DNA of 64,000 bases, taken from Magnetofaba australis IT-1. GTDB taxonomy: Bacteria; Pseudomonadota; Magnetococcia; Magnetococcales; Magnetococcaceae. The position numbers and the translations under genes were made by a program. Numbering within the stretch: position 1 is the stretch's first letter; each line of letters opens with the position of its first letter. The stretch covers positions 62,001 through 126,000 of the forward strand of contig NZ_LVJN01000014.1 in NCBI RefSeq assembly GCF_002109495.1, read 5' to 3'. This document shows positions 18,601-28,800 of this stretch, piece by piece. The notes under the pieces are model-generated. The model searched no databases, was not told where the DNA came from, and saw nothing but the letters and a program-made list of their open reading frames with translations.

Positions 18601-21600
18601 CAGATTGCGCAGTTTGTAATCCTTCTGCTCGTGGGTGGCGAAGCCGAGGTAGACACACAGCCAGCCGCACGGTTGCAGCAGCGCCTCCAGCAGCATGGCG
18701 AAGGGCGCCGAGGCGGAACTGTGGCTGGCGATCAGCGGATGGTTCTGCGCCGGAATCTCAAAGTGGGTCACCACTCGCGCGCCGCGTTTGGGCGTTCCCT
18801 GGAGCGCATCCACCGAGTCGATGCGGGTGATGTAGAGGAACGGCGGTGACGGCAGACGCGGCATGCGCCGCCAGGGCCCGTCGTAATCGGCGAAAGCGGG
18901 GCCGCACGCCTGCACGTAGGAGCCCTGGGCGCAGGAGAGAATGGCCGGGTAGTCGCCGGGAATGGTGCGCGCCGCGTCGAGCCAGTGGCGCGCACTCGGG
19001 TCGGCGGGGATCAGGGCGGGATCGAAAGGCGTATCGTGGACCAGTTGCAGACCGAAGCGGCGGCATAGGAACACTTTCAGATCGTCGCTGGAGCAGAGCA
19101 GCGCCGCATAGACGCGCGGCTCGGGCCCATCGATCACCTCTTCGATGAACACCTCGTAGCGCAGGTCGTGGGGCGCATCGGGGATCACCTGTCCGCGACA
19201 GACGAAGGTAAAGGGTTCATCGGCCACCGGTTCAAAACGCCAGCCATCCCGACGAATAGTGAAACCCATGGCGCCCATGGTGATGGCCAGCGCCTGAATC
19301 GCCGCATCGGCCATCAAGGTGCCGGGCATGCAGGGATCGTTCTTGAAGTGCCCGGCGTAGAACCACGCATCGGTAGGCACATGGGCGTTGGCGCACAGGT
19401 AGCCGCGCCCCCACGGCCCGCCGCTGGGATCAAACGCGCTCACGGAGTCCAGCAGCTTCATACGGCCCGAGGCGATGGTGGGGGTGCGCAGATGCGCCCC
19501 CGCCAGTTCAAACCCGCCGCCGAAGCAGCCGTAGGCGTCGCCATTGCGCCACCCATCCAGCTCCTCAGCGCTGAAGGCGCGCTTGGCGGAGAGTTGCGGC
19601 GGCGCATCCAACCGCGCGTCAGGTTGGGGCGCATCCTCCTCGGCGGACCACAGCACGCCCTTGGAGGCGGCCAACTCGGCGTCGGTGAAGAAGCCAGCCT
19701 GACCAGAACGCACCGATAGGCGCAATCCGCCCTCCACGCGGCAGTCGTAGTGGAAGAAGAACAGCCGCACCGCGCCGCTATGGGCGTGGCCATCCACATG
19801 GATGTCGTAGCTGAGGGTATCGCCCGCGCCGGGGAGTCCGGCACGATGGAAGGTGCATTCACACCCGAGCAGCCGATAGACCCGCTCATCGCGATTGTGG
19901 AAATCGGCGCCGAGCCAGGAGATCAGCAGCAGGTCCGACTGGCCCGATTCGATGAGCGTCCCCAGCGAGGCGCGCCCCTGATGCAGACTCCAAGGGTGGT
20001 TGTCGATATCGGTTTCGGTCCAGATGGTCCCCAGCCCCATGGCGCCGGGCTCGCCCTTGAGGCCGGTGACCCGATCCACCAGCAGCAGCGGCGGTTCTGG
20101 CAGACGCACTTGACGGATGTAGTCATCCTGCGGGGCGAACTGCGCGCCGAACACAGTGGAAATGCGCCCCGAGGCCAGCGTCTGCAACTCCTGGCGGGTA
20201 AAACGCGGACCTTCGGGAATTGGCGCGTCGGAAAGACTCGGCGCGGTCGTCTCCCGCCCTTTTGCAACGGATGGCGCCGCATCGGCTTCAACAGCGGACG
20301 GCGTAACCGTCTGAGTAACCAGCGCAACCGGCGGCGCAACGGCGACAGGAGACTGAACAGCGGACGTAGACGCCCCACCGCCGCGCCCAAACCACTGCTG
20401 GGCGATGGCCGCTTGCAGAGTGAGAAATTGCTGCTGCGCCTGGGCCTGCTGCTCCAAGTAGCGCGCATGCTGCTCGCGAATCGGCTCCCACGCCATGCGG
20501 ATGGCCTCGGCTTTAGACGGCGGCGTTGCCGGGGAGGAAGCGTTCAGAGCGGGCGCAGCAACGGGCAAAGGCGCACAGCGAGGCGCAATGGGCGCCCAGT
20601 GCGGCGGAAGCGACAGCGCAGGCGCAGGCGGCATGGATTGCGCCGGTTCATTGGCCTCCTGGGACAGAGCGTTCAGCGTCACCGCCGCGCGGTGGGCGGG
20701 CAGGCGCAAGCGCGGCTGCTTGGCTGCCGAATCCCGCAACTGCGCCTGTTCCCAACTGAGCTGCAAACGCCGCATGAGCGGCTCGGCGTGGAGTTCCACC
20801 CCGGCGACGAACAGTTGCGCCGCCACGCTGGCAAGCTGGCGCAGCGGATCGCCCGCCGCGTTGTCCATGGCCAGGGCCAGATGCGTACGCTCACCCAAGG
20901 TCTGATTGATGGCGTGGGAGAGCGCGGTGCGCGGCCCCATCTCCAGGAAGATGCGCACGCCGTCGGCGTAGGCGTTCTCCACCGTCTGGCGGAAGTCCAC
21001 CGGCGTCGTCGCCTGTCGGGTAATGGCGTCGGCAGCGCTGTGCGTGTCCGGCGAATAGTGGGTGTTGCTGCTATTGGAATAGATGCGCACGCCGTCTGCA
21101 GGCGGATGGGTTTGGCGCAGGTGCACTGAACGCCAGATGTCAGCCACCGGCTCCAGTTCGGCGCAGTGGGCCACCATATCCTGCCCCAAGGGGAAGGCGC
21201 GGCTAGCGCCGATCTCCCGCACCACCGCCAGACACGCCGCCTCATCGCCGCCGATACAGCAATCCTGCGGCGATTGAATAATGGAGATGCTCACACGCTC
21301 CTGGCGCGCCACCGCCTGTTGCACCTCCTCCAGCGGGGCCAACAGTCGCCAGTTGCGCCACACAATCGACGCCGACTCCGGCAAGCCCCAGGCGCGCGCG
21401 GCGCTCACACACGGACCGGTGAGCCAGCGACCATAGATCTGCGAGGCGTCGATATCGGCGAACATCTGCGCCATGTCGCGCCACACGCCAAAGGCGAACA
21501 GGGAATTACTCTCCCCCGAAGAGAGTCCCAGCGCCGCTTGCGGGCGCAAGCCCAACAGATTGCGCGCCAACCAGGCGTGCTGTTGCGACCACAGACTGCT

Positions 21601-24390
21601 GATTTTAAGCTGGGTGAGCGGGTCGGGCTGTGGGCATCGCGCCTGATTCTGCGGCTGCGTCAGACTCAGCAGCGACTCCAGGTAGGGATTTTGCCGCGCC
21701 AGCGCAGCGCGCATGTCGGGAAACGCCCGCGCCATGCCATCGTCCATGCCGCCGCAGGCCGCCGCCGCGCCGGTGAAGACAAACGCCAACTCACCGCCTA
21801 ACGGCTGTTGGGCAAAGTGAATCGCTTGCGGCAAACGATCACTCTCACCATCCAGATACGCCAACGCCTGCTGGCGCAACGCCGCATCCTGAGCGGCATC
21901 ATCACACACCCAGGCCATGCGCGCCGGGTCTGCGCTGGCGCCAACGGACTCCTCACCTTCCGCAATGCACACACGCAACGCCGCACGATCCGGCGCGGCG
22001 AACAGACGCAGAATCGGCGTGGCGGCCACCGCCTCATTCAGCAACGGTTCGCCCGCCGCCAGCGCCACCCGCTGTTGCTGTCCGATCATATCGCTGAGGG
22101 TGACGACGAGCGGCTCGTCGTCGCTCACCAACAGGGACTCTTCTGTCTGCGCAGCGACAGGACGTTGAGCCGCCTGCAAAGCCGCCACACCGGCGGCCAG
22201 ATGCAATAACCCGGACGCCGCGTGAGCATGGCCAAAACGCGCCGTCACCGCACTGGGCGCATCGGCATCATGCAGATCGAGTTCGGCACAGGATTGGCTC
22301 GGCGCGTCATCCGGGAGATTGGGCAATAGCGCGTAGATGGGATCGCCAGCGCGGCGCGCGTCCTCGGCGCGTTTAAGCACAAACGCCACTGCGCCATCGC
22401 CCATAACGTGGCGCACAGCATGCAACAGCGCACGAACAGCGGCGCTCTGCACCGGCTCGTGGGCCAGATCCACCGCCCCGGCCAGGGCCAAGTCCAACGT
22501 GCCGGCGCGCAACATGCGACAGGCGATCTTGAGCGCCGAGACGCCGGAAAGCTCCTCAGCAGAAACGGTCATGCCCGGACCGCGCCAATCGAAGTGCGCA
22601 TGGATGCGGTTGGCGGGCATATTGGGCATCGCCCCCACCACCCCTGCCGCATCCAGCGCCGGAATGATGGAGTCACGGGTTTTGGCGTCGGCGTCGCGCA
22701 GCAGCCAACGCTGGCTATAGCGCGCAATCTCCGCATCACACCCCATGCCCACGAAGACGCCGCTGCGCTCAGGCGCGGCGGGCGCTACCCCCGCCATGGC
22801 GTCGATGGCCGCCGCCAGCATGGCGTTCTGCTGCGGCAGCGCCGCTTGCAGATCGCGCGGGGTCACCGCCTGCCCCGCCATGGGTAGCGACACGCCAAAC
22901 AGGGATTCCACTGGGCCGTCTGTCGGCGGCTTCGCCTGCAATTGCTGCTGGAATTGCGCAAAGCTCTGCGCCGAACCCGTCATCACGGCAATCCCGCAGA
23001 TGGCGATGTCGGCGTCATCACTGCATTCGCTGGCGACCTCGGGCGGAGCGAACGTGCTGGACGCCGTCTCGACGCCACGCCACTCCTCGACAATCAGATG
23101 AGCGTTGTTGCCGCCAAAGCCGAAATTGTTGATGGCGGCGCGGCGTGGCCCTTCAGCGGCCTCGGGCCAGGGCTCCGCCTCGGCCAAGGGCCGGAACGGC
23201 GTGCCCGCCAGCTCCGTCAACGGCTGCTCTGCATGCAGCGTGGGAGGCAGCGTGTGCGCTTCGAAGGCGCCGAGAATCTTCAGCAGACTGGCCAGTCCCG
23301 ATGCGGTGATCAGGTGGCCCATATTGGATTTGAGCGAGCCGATGGGTAGGTCATCGCGGGCGCCGAACAGGGGCAGCATGCTGCGGATCTCCACCGCATC
23401 GCCCACCGCCGTGCCGGTGGCGTGGCACTCCATCAAGCCAATGCTGGCCGGATCCACGCCGCTCAGATCATACGCCGCCTGCATGGCGCGCTGCTGGCCT
23501 TCGGAGTCCGGCGCCAGCACGCCGCCGCGTCGCCCATCGTTGGACAGACCCACGCCACGAATCACACCGAAGATGCGGTCGCCATGGGCGATGGCGTCAT
23601 CCAACCGCTTGAGCGCGATGCACACCGCCCCTTCGGCGGGCAGCAGGCCGTCGGCGTGACGATGAAACGGACGGCTCTGACCGCTGCGACTGAGCGCCTG
23701 GAGTTGGGTGAAACCCATAAAGATCATCATGGGATCGGCGGCGTTGACCGCGCCCACCAGCAGGGCGTCGCACTGGCGCGCGGCGAGCCGCTCGCAAGCC
23801 AGTTGAATCGCATACAGAGACGAGGCGCAGGCGGCGTCCAGGGCGAACGCCTCGCCACTCAGCCCCAAGGCCTGGGCGGCGATCAGCGCGGGGAAGCCGG
23901 AGTTGAAGCGGTTCTCCGGCGCAATCGGGCCATCCTCGCCGCGCCAGACCTGCAACGCATAGTCTGTCAGCCCGCGGGATGGATAGGAGAGATTACCCAG
24001 AATCAACCCTACCCGCTGCGTTGCGGGATCGACGCCCACCGCCTCGCTCAGCGCGGCGCGGGCCGCCTGCACGCTCCATTGGCACACCGGATCCAGCGCG
24101 CGCAGTCGCTCCTCCGGCACGGCCAGGCCGCTGGGATCAAACAGTTTCTCAAAATCGCGTACATAGCCGCCGCGCTGGGTCCAGATCCCCTCACCGCGCA
24201 GATCAGCGCCCGGCTTGATCAGACTCTCTGGCGGCAGACGCCAACTCCCAGGCGGGGCGTCGCTGATGAGATCCTCCCCCGCCGCCACCGCGCGCCACAG
24301 CGCCTCGGGCGAGTGGACGCCAGGCAGAACGCAGCCACGCCCGACGATGGCCACCGGCGTCATCGGCGGCTTGCGCGGGAAATCAGTCAT
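15643..24390 (-). CDS. pfaC: PfaC/Pfa3-type polyunsaturated fatty acid synthase with C-terminal acyltransferase
   Basis: A 2915-aa multidomain protein. Domains: ketosynthase 10-440 with Cys188 (DAACASS), His323 (ECHATGT) and His359 (KSNMGHL); chain-length factor about 458-860, whose active site reads EELSGVSAL without Cys; acyltransferase about 867-1160 with GLSSGE near 955; an Ala/Pro/Gln linker; FabA-type dehydratase regions with HFKNDPCMPGTL near 1683 and HFYEDPVQPGSLGLEAL near 2075; a PKS-type dehydratase-like region about 2200-2410; and an acylglycerol-phosphate acyltransferase about 2610-2790 (ANHQVGVES, EGTRSR). This order resembles myxobacterial Pfa3. The start at 24390 overlaps the upstream ketoreductase stop by 8 bp; the frame's earlier start at 24456 lacks homology. 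It should extend, dehydrate and possibly transfer acyl chains to glycerol-phosphate. Confidence 0.88.
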   Translation of the reverse strand: MTDFPRKPPMTPVAIVGRGCVLPGVHSPEALWRAVAAGEDLISDAPPGSWRLPPESLIKPGADLRGEGIWTQRGGYVRDFEKLFDPSGLAVPEERLRALDPVCQWSVQAARAALSEAVGVDPATQRVGLILGNLSYPSRGLTDYALQVWRGEDGPIAPENRFNSGFPALIAAQALGLSGEAFALDAACASSLYAIQLACERLAARQCDALLVGAVNAADPMMIFMGFTQLQALSRSGQSRPFHRHADGLLPAEGAVCIALKRLDDAIAHGDRIFGVIRGVGLSNDGRRGGVLAPDSEGQQRAMQAAYDLSGVDPASIGLMECHATGTAVGDAVEIRSMLPLFGARDDLPIGSLKSNMGHLITASGLASLLKILGAFEAHTLPPTLHAEQPLTELAGTPFRPLAEAEPWPEAAEGPRRAAINNFGFGGNNAHLIVEEWRGVETASSTFAPPEVASECSDDADIAICGIAVMTGSAQSFAQFQQQLQAKPPTDGPVESLFGVSLPMAGQAVTPRDLQAALPQQNAMLAAAIDAMAGVAPAAPERSGVFVGMGCDAEIARYSQRWLLRDADAKTRDSIIPALDAAGVVGAMPNMPANRIHAHFDWRGPGMTVSAEELSGVSALKIACRMLRAGTLDLALAGAVDLAHEPVQSAAVRALLHAVRHVMGDGAVAFVLKRAEDARRAGDPIYALLPNLPDDAPSQSCAELDLHDADAPSAVTARFGHAHAASGLLHLAAGVAALQAAQRPVAAQTEESLLVSDDEPLVVTLSDMIGQQQRVALAAGEPLLNEAVAATPILRLFAAPDRAALRVCIAEGEESVGASADPARMAWVCDDAAQDAALRQQALAYLDGESDRLPQAIHFAQQPLGGELAFVFTGAAAACGGMDDGMARAFPDMRAALARQNPYLESLLSLTQPQNQARCPQPDPLTQLKISSLWSQQHAWLARNLLGLRPQAALGLSSGESNSLFAFGVWRDMAQMFADIDASQIYGRWLTGPCVSAARAWGLPESASIVWRNWRLLAPLEEVQQAVARQERVSISIIQSPQDCCIGGDEAACLAVVREIGASRAFPLGQDMVAHCAELEPVADIWRSVHLRQTHPPADGVRIYSNSSNTHYSPDTHSAADAITRQATTPVDFRQTVENAYADGVRIFLEMGPRTALSHAINQTLGERTHLALAMDNAAGDPLRQLASVAAQLFVAGVELHAEPLMRRLQLSWEQAQLRDSAAKQPRLRLPAHRAAVTLNALSQEANEPAQSMPPAPALSLPPHWAPIAPRCAPLPVAAPALNASSPATPPSKAEAIRMAWEPIREQHARYLEQQAQAQQQFLTLQAAIAQQWFGRGGGASTSAVQSPVAVAPPVALVTQTVTPSAVEADAAPSVAKGRETTAPSLSDAPIPEGPRFTRQELQTLASGRISTVFGAQFAPQDDYIRQVRLPEPPLLLVDRVTGLKGEPGAMGLGTIWTETDIDNHPWSLHQGRASLGTLIESGQSDLLLISWLGADFHNRDERVYRLLGCECTFHRAGLPGAGDTLSYDIHVDGHAHSGAVRLFFFHYDCRVEGGLRLSVRSGQAGFFTDAELAASKGVLWSAEEDAPQPDARLDAPPQLSAKRAFSAEELDGWRNGDAYGCFGGGFELAGAHLRTPTIASGRMKLLDSVSAFDPSGGPWGRGYLCANAHVPTDAWFYAGHFKNDPCMPGTLMADAAIQALAITMGAMGFTIRRDGWRFEPVADEPFTFVCRGQVIPDAPHDLRYEVFIEEVIDGPEPRVYAALLCSSDDLKVFLCRRFGLQLVHDTPFDPALIPADPSARHWLDAARTIPGDYPAILSCAQGSYVQACGPAFADYDGPWRRMPRLPSPPFLYITRIDSVDALQGTPKRGARVVTHFEIPAQNHPLIASHSSASAPFAMLLEALLQPCGWLCVYLGFATHEQKDYKLRNLDGDDCILHQETWPAFGSLRCETVLTDFVMTASSRLAFFRIDGYVGKQLVMSLQTNFGLFLPEQLEHQRGLPTTDAQREAMQRPGDLFYDLQHAPEALPSGPALAREPLNMVDRVTLFEADGGEQGLGCIRGEQTVDPRAWYFSVHFYEDPVQPGSLGLEALVQLLQTFMRLKGLHDGFAQPRFQSLATESPFSWRYRGQVVPTHDLVVTELSITAIERQPGRVTATASGSLWVDGLRIYEARDLTMAIVEGDPPQPLKEIASESAAPSGATHRARFGFDLQSQPWLRSHCPTYVVPALPMTVLADLMAQTAQPLFRELKLVALEDLQALRWSIIPEGARITLEGVATVSEAGHSADVEIRLLEDGEDGDSAKPVARGRALFAADYPAPCAPLLPLVDAPSIADPYVDRSVFHGPAFQIMSGLRRNREGATFQLNAGSQAVPQGVVNPLLLDGIFHGPPRDEPHLWFPGAAVEETSFPTHVARIQFFAPPVMDGVVDCEVRAAGQEGRHLHFTAQLQRQGQPLLEMRYTEITFHKGFMAAFSARDRAAFLERGEPLSGASLSTILADGATELASAEVMRNNRLPGTLEALYRVSGTVAEITEAIAIKEHVARGAGVHPREVEIADAHSAWVARMPLNRFPYAAQRQGRSVIVRDGAGDTLHWPVLQQAWRTRLRLDGPWLGETLFVAMARQWVGRVVLVDPAALTALRGKPALFVANHQVGVESILFAILAQALHGGDLVTLAKVEHRDSWLGRLLSVCQAFPGVTLPQTIYFFDREQRESLFDCLKQVREAMMQRGASLMVHVEGTRSRQCRQPVTQLSGVLIDFALEAGIPIVPLRFVGGLPVAPVAESLEFAPGFARQDIYLGAPLAAEELRKLPLVERKARVLDALNGLGPDLMTETPHTPNEAFAQRVAQRQQGQGVEFVRAALLQALAEFPQLGEHERALLTALERGGTIPGETEQAAWLRELQGWFQQGVAGYSRLNPE

Positions 24391-25882
24391 GGGCGTCGGT
24401 CCCGCGCGCGCCCACCACCACCTCCACCGCGTCGCCCTGACTGCAGCGCAGCTCATCCACCAGGAAGCGCGCCCCCTCGGTCAGCGGAATCAAACCGATG
24501 CCCTGACTGTGGAAGTGACGCCGCAGCCCGGCGTCCACCATGCCGCCATCCCATGGACCCCAGTTGATGGACTTGACCACACACGCGCCGCCACGGCGCT
24601 GCGCCTCGGCCTGCGCCACTTTATTCAACACCTCATTGGCCATGGCGTAGTCGCACTGCCCCGGGTTGCCCTCCCGCGCCGCCACCGAGGAGAACAGGCA
24701 GATGACTTTGAGCGGATCGTTTTGGGTAACGGTGAGCAGGGTGTGCAGGCCATCCACCTTGGTGGCGAAGACGCGGTTGAACTGGTCGAGTGTTTTATCG
24801 GCGATGCGTTTATCCGCCAGCACCCCGGCGGCGTGGATCACCCCCGCCACCGGTCCCCACTGGGCGCGCGCCGCATCCAGCGCCGCGCCCACGGCGGCCA
24901 CGTCGGCGATATCCGCCGCCACATAGCGCGCCTCGGCGCCAGCCGCGCGCAGGCTCTCCAATGTTGCGCGGATCTGCCGCTGCGCCAGGATCGACGCGGT
25001 CTGCGCGCCGATCTGCTGCGGCGTCACCGTCTCGCCACGGGCGCCCGCTTGAGCGAACAGCGCCCGCTTGAGCGCCGTCTCATCGCCCGCCTGCGCCAAC
25101 GCTGCAGGCTCCTCCTCTACCGGGGTGCGGCCCAACAACAGCAGACGCAGCGGCGTGTGGCGCGTCAATGCGGCCAGAATATCCGGCGTAATGCCCCGCG
25201 CGCCGCCGGAGACGACGAGGAAATCGTGGGGCTGGAGCGGGAACGCGCCCGGGTTCTCTTGGCGGGCTTCCAGCGCGCGCAACGCCAGACGCTCTCCCGC
25301 AGCGGGCAGCGCCACTTCACGCTCATCGCCGCCTTGCAGCAGCTCAGAGACAATGCGCTGCGCCAAATCTTCAGCAGAGGCGCCCGCCGTGTCCACATCC
25401 AGCGCCTTGAGCCCCGCCTGGGGCCATTCGCGGGCGGCGGTTTTCACCAGCCCGGTCAAGCCCCCCAACCACGCCTGATCTGCGGGTAGATCGCGCATTC
25501 CAAAGCTCGCGCCGCTCTGCTGCACGGTGACCAGAAAGCCGTCCGATTGCTGCAAACGCGGCGCAAGGGTCTTGGCCATCTCAAAAGCGCGCGCATGCAA
25601 GGCTTGCGACTGCGCATAACCGCCATCCGCGCCCACCCCGGCCAACAGGATCAGTCCGTCGTCCTGGTCGCCCGGCGCGTCATCCACCCGCGCATTGACG
25701 CCCACTTCACCCAATTTCGCCACCACGCTTTGCGCCAGCCCTTCGGGCGCATGCGGCCCGGCGGGCGTCACCACCACGTTGCGCGCCGTGCGCAACCCGC
25801 GCAGCGCCGCGCCGCTCGGCGGCTCCGTCTGTAATTGCAGCACGCTGCGTATCAAGCTGCTGGCGCTGGCCTCCCCCCGCAC
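24383..25882 (-). CDS. Ketoreductase of the Pfa synthase (split-off PfaA C-terminus)
   Basis: A 499-aa protein with a PKS-type ketoreductase. The NADPH-binding motif is SGGARGITPDI at about 215-225, and the catalytic Ser, Tyr and Asn lie in FSSVAAREGNPGQCDYAMANEVLN near 430. The first 200 residues form the structural half of the domain. In other Pfa systems this domain is the C-terminus of PfaA/Pfa2. Here the first start (GTG) is 8 bp after the PfaA stop, in another frame, and that frame stays open upstream past the stop. Either the genes are naturally split or a one-base loss has separated one gene. It reduces the beta-keto group in each cycle. Confidence 0.85.
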   Translation of the reverse strand: MRGEASASSLIRSVLQLQTEPPSGAALRGLRTARNVVVTPAGPHAPEGLAQSVVAKLGEVGVNARVDDAPGDQDDGLILLAGVGADGGYAQSQALHARAFEMAKTLAPRLQQSDGFLVTVQQSGASFGMRDLPADQAWLGGLTGLVKTAAREWPQAGLKALDVDTAGASAEDLAQRIVSELLQGGDEREVALPAAGERLALRALEARQENPGAFPLQPHDFLVVSGGARGITPDILAALTRHTPLRLLLLGRTPVEEEPAALAQAGDETALKRALFAQAGARGETVTPQQIGAQTASILAQRQIRATLESLRAAGAEARYVAADIADVAAVGAALDAARAQWGPVAGVIHAAGVLADKRIADKTLDQFNRVFATKVDGLHTLLTVTQNDPLKVICLFSSVAAREGNPGQCDYAMANEVLNKVAQAEAQRRGGACVVKSINWGPWDGGMVDAGLRRHFHSQGIGLIPLTEGARFLVDELRCSQGDAVEVVVGARGTDAHD

Positions 25883-25890
25883 AGAGTCCG

Positions 25891-28800
25891 CTATGCGGAG
25901 GGGCGCAACTTTGGGGCGCTGACGTCTCCCGCAGCGGACTGCCCCAAGACTTGCTCGAGGAATGCGACGATCTTGCCCAGCGAGCCCAGTTGCGCCAACT
26001 GCGCGGGCTCCAGTTCGGGCATCTGCGGGATGCGCTCCTGCAGCGCCACCATAATCTCCACCTGCTTGATGGAGTCCACCCCCAAGCCCGACTCCAGCTC
26101 CATATCCGCCTGCAGCATCTCCGGCGGATAGCCGGTCTTCTCCGCCACCACCGCATACAGCGTTTGGGTGACGTCCACAGCAGGCCCGGCGGCGGCGGGC
26201 GCAGCGGCAACCGGAGTGGAGGCGGCTTCAGCCACAGGCGCGCTCTGGCTGGCCAGGTGATTGAGAATATCCCCCAGGGTGCGCCAATCGGCGATCTGCG
26301 CGGGCTCCACCTCCTCCAACTGCGGCATGCGCTCCTGCAGCGCCGAGAAGATCTCCACCCGTTTGATGGAGTCGATGCCCAACCCCGCTTCGATCTCCAT
26401 CTCCGCCTGCAGCATCTCCTCCGGGTAGCCGGTCTTCTCCGCCACCACCGCATAGAGCAGGGTTTGCGGATCCTGCGCCGGGCTGGCGGCTGGCGCGGGC
26501 GGCGGCGCGACCGGTGTTTGAACAACCGGAGCGGGCGGCGGCGCAACGGAAGCCGCCGCAATTGGCGCCGCAGCAACGGGCGCGGGCGCGCTCATGGCTG
26601 GCGGCGCCATGCTCTGGGCGCTGGGAGCCGCAGCCATGGATGGCGGCGCCATGGGTGCGGGAGCCGCCATCGGCATGGGAGCAGGCGCAGGCATGGGCGG
26701 CATCGGAGCCAACGGTTGCAGCGGCGGCAGGGGCGCGCCGCCCGCGTCCTGTCCCAACGCCGTCAACGCCCGCTCCATGGTCTGGAGAAAGGCGTGATGG
26801 CTGGCGCTCATGGTCTGCTGAAAATGGATCTGCGCCTCCACCGTGTGGCGCTGGAACCGTTCAAACGCGCTCAACCACTGGGCGTCGGGCGCGGCTGGCG
26901 CGGCGCTGCTCGGCTGTTCCGGCGTAACCGGGGGCATGGGGGGCGTTTGCGCGTTGGGACGGGCCATAGGAGAAGACTCTATTGGTTGCGTAGGTTGAAG
27001 CGTCGGTTGGGAAGGCTGAGGCGCTGTGTTTTGAGCAATCGACGGCGCCGGTTCGGGATTGGGCGCAGGCAGACCCGCCGCCCCTTCCGACGGCGGATAG
27101 GGTTTGCCCACATTGGCCCCGCTGATCAGGATGCTGTGGGCGGCGGCGGGCTCGGCGGGCTCCGGCGGCGCTTCGCGCCACAACAGGTCGTAGTCCAGGC
27201 TCACGCCCAAGCTGGCCAGTTTGGCCATTCCGCGCAAAAACGCCTGCACGCCCTGACCCGGCTTGCCATCCAGCGCCACCGCCGCGTGGGGTTGATCGGC
27301 CAAGCACTGCCCCACCAGCCCGGTCAGCACGGCGCTGGGGCCCACCTCCACAAACAGCCGCACGCCAACGGCGTACAACGCCTCCACGCTCTGCCGGAAA
27401 CGCACCGGCTGCGCCAACTGTCGCGCCAGTTGTTCGCGGATGATTTGCGCATCCCCGGCATAGGGCTCGGCGGTTTCATTGGCGATGACAGGCAACTGCG
27501 GCGCGGCGAACTCGATACCGTTCAGATCCTCCAGGAAACCAACGGCCCCGTCTGCCACCAGAGGGGAATGGAACGCGCTGGCTACGCTCAACGCCTTGCA
27601 GCGGACTCCCGCCTGCGTGAGCTGCGCCTCCACCTCGGTAAGCGCGGAATGGGGACCAGCCAACACCACCTGCTGCGGGGCGTTGTCATTGGCGATCACC
27701 ACCGCGTCGGGCCACGGGGTGAGCGCGGCCTCCACCTGCTCGCGTCCGGCCAGGGCGGCGATCATGCCGCCGTCGGTTCCTTCAGAAGCCTGCTCCATGC
27801 GCGCGGCGCGCTGGCTGGCTATGGTCAGCGCCGCTTCACGGGAGAAGGCCCCCGCAACATGCAACGCCATCACTTCGCCAAAGCTATGGCCCAGCGCCGA
27901 ATCCGGTTTCACCCCCATCGCGTCCAGCAGCGCCAGTTGCGCCAGGCTCACCGCGCCAATGCCCGGCTGGGCGTGGGCCATGCGAGTGATGGCGCGGACC
28001 TGCGCTTGCTCGCTCTCGGCGTCAAACGCCGGAATGGGGAACAGCGCATCCATCAGCCCGCTCTGGCGCAACGGCGGCAGGGCGGCGGCGGCGTCGAACG
28101 TTTCTCGCGCCATATCGAAGTGCAGGGCCAGATCCGCGCCCATATTGGGGTATTGCGCGCCCTGGCCGGGGAACAGGAAGGCGATTTTGTCAGTAAACGG
28201 CGCGCCCACGCCGTAGTGCAAACCGGGGCGATCCAGCGGCTGATCGGGGTGGCTGGTCAGATAGGCGGAGATCTCATCCAGCAACCGCGCCAGCTCGGCG
28301 CCGCTCTCGGCCACCAGCGCCAGACGGTGAGGGTCCGTGGCGTTGAACGCCTCTTGAGTGGCGCGCGCCATCTGCGCCAAAGGCTCCTGTTCACAACGTC
28401 CACGCAAGGCTCCGACCGCCGTTTTCAGCGCGGCGCTGGAATCCGCGCTGAGGAGAATCAATTCGGCGGGCAGCGCGCGCAGTTTGTCCGGCCGTCGCCC
28501 AGCGCCGACATACTCCTCCAGCACCACATGGAAGTTGCTGCCGCCAAAACCAAACGAACTCACAGAGGCGCGGCGCGGATGGTCGGGGTTGGCGATCCAC
28601 GGACGCGCCCGGGTGTTCAGGTAGAACGGCGTCTGTTCGATCTCCATTTTGGGGTTGGGCTGCGCCGCCTTGATGGTGGGCGGCAGCACCCGATGGTGCA
28701 GCGCCATGGCCGCTTTGAACAGACCTGCGGCCCCGGCGGCGGCCTTGGTGTGGCCAATCTGAGATTTCACCGAACCCAGCGCGCAATATTGCCGTTTGCC

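Noticed and set aside
19750-21129. A 459-codon open frame opposite pfaC
   Set aside because: Low-complexity Arg/Gln/Gly translation opposite the AT/linker region of pfaC; no ribosome site or homology.
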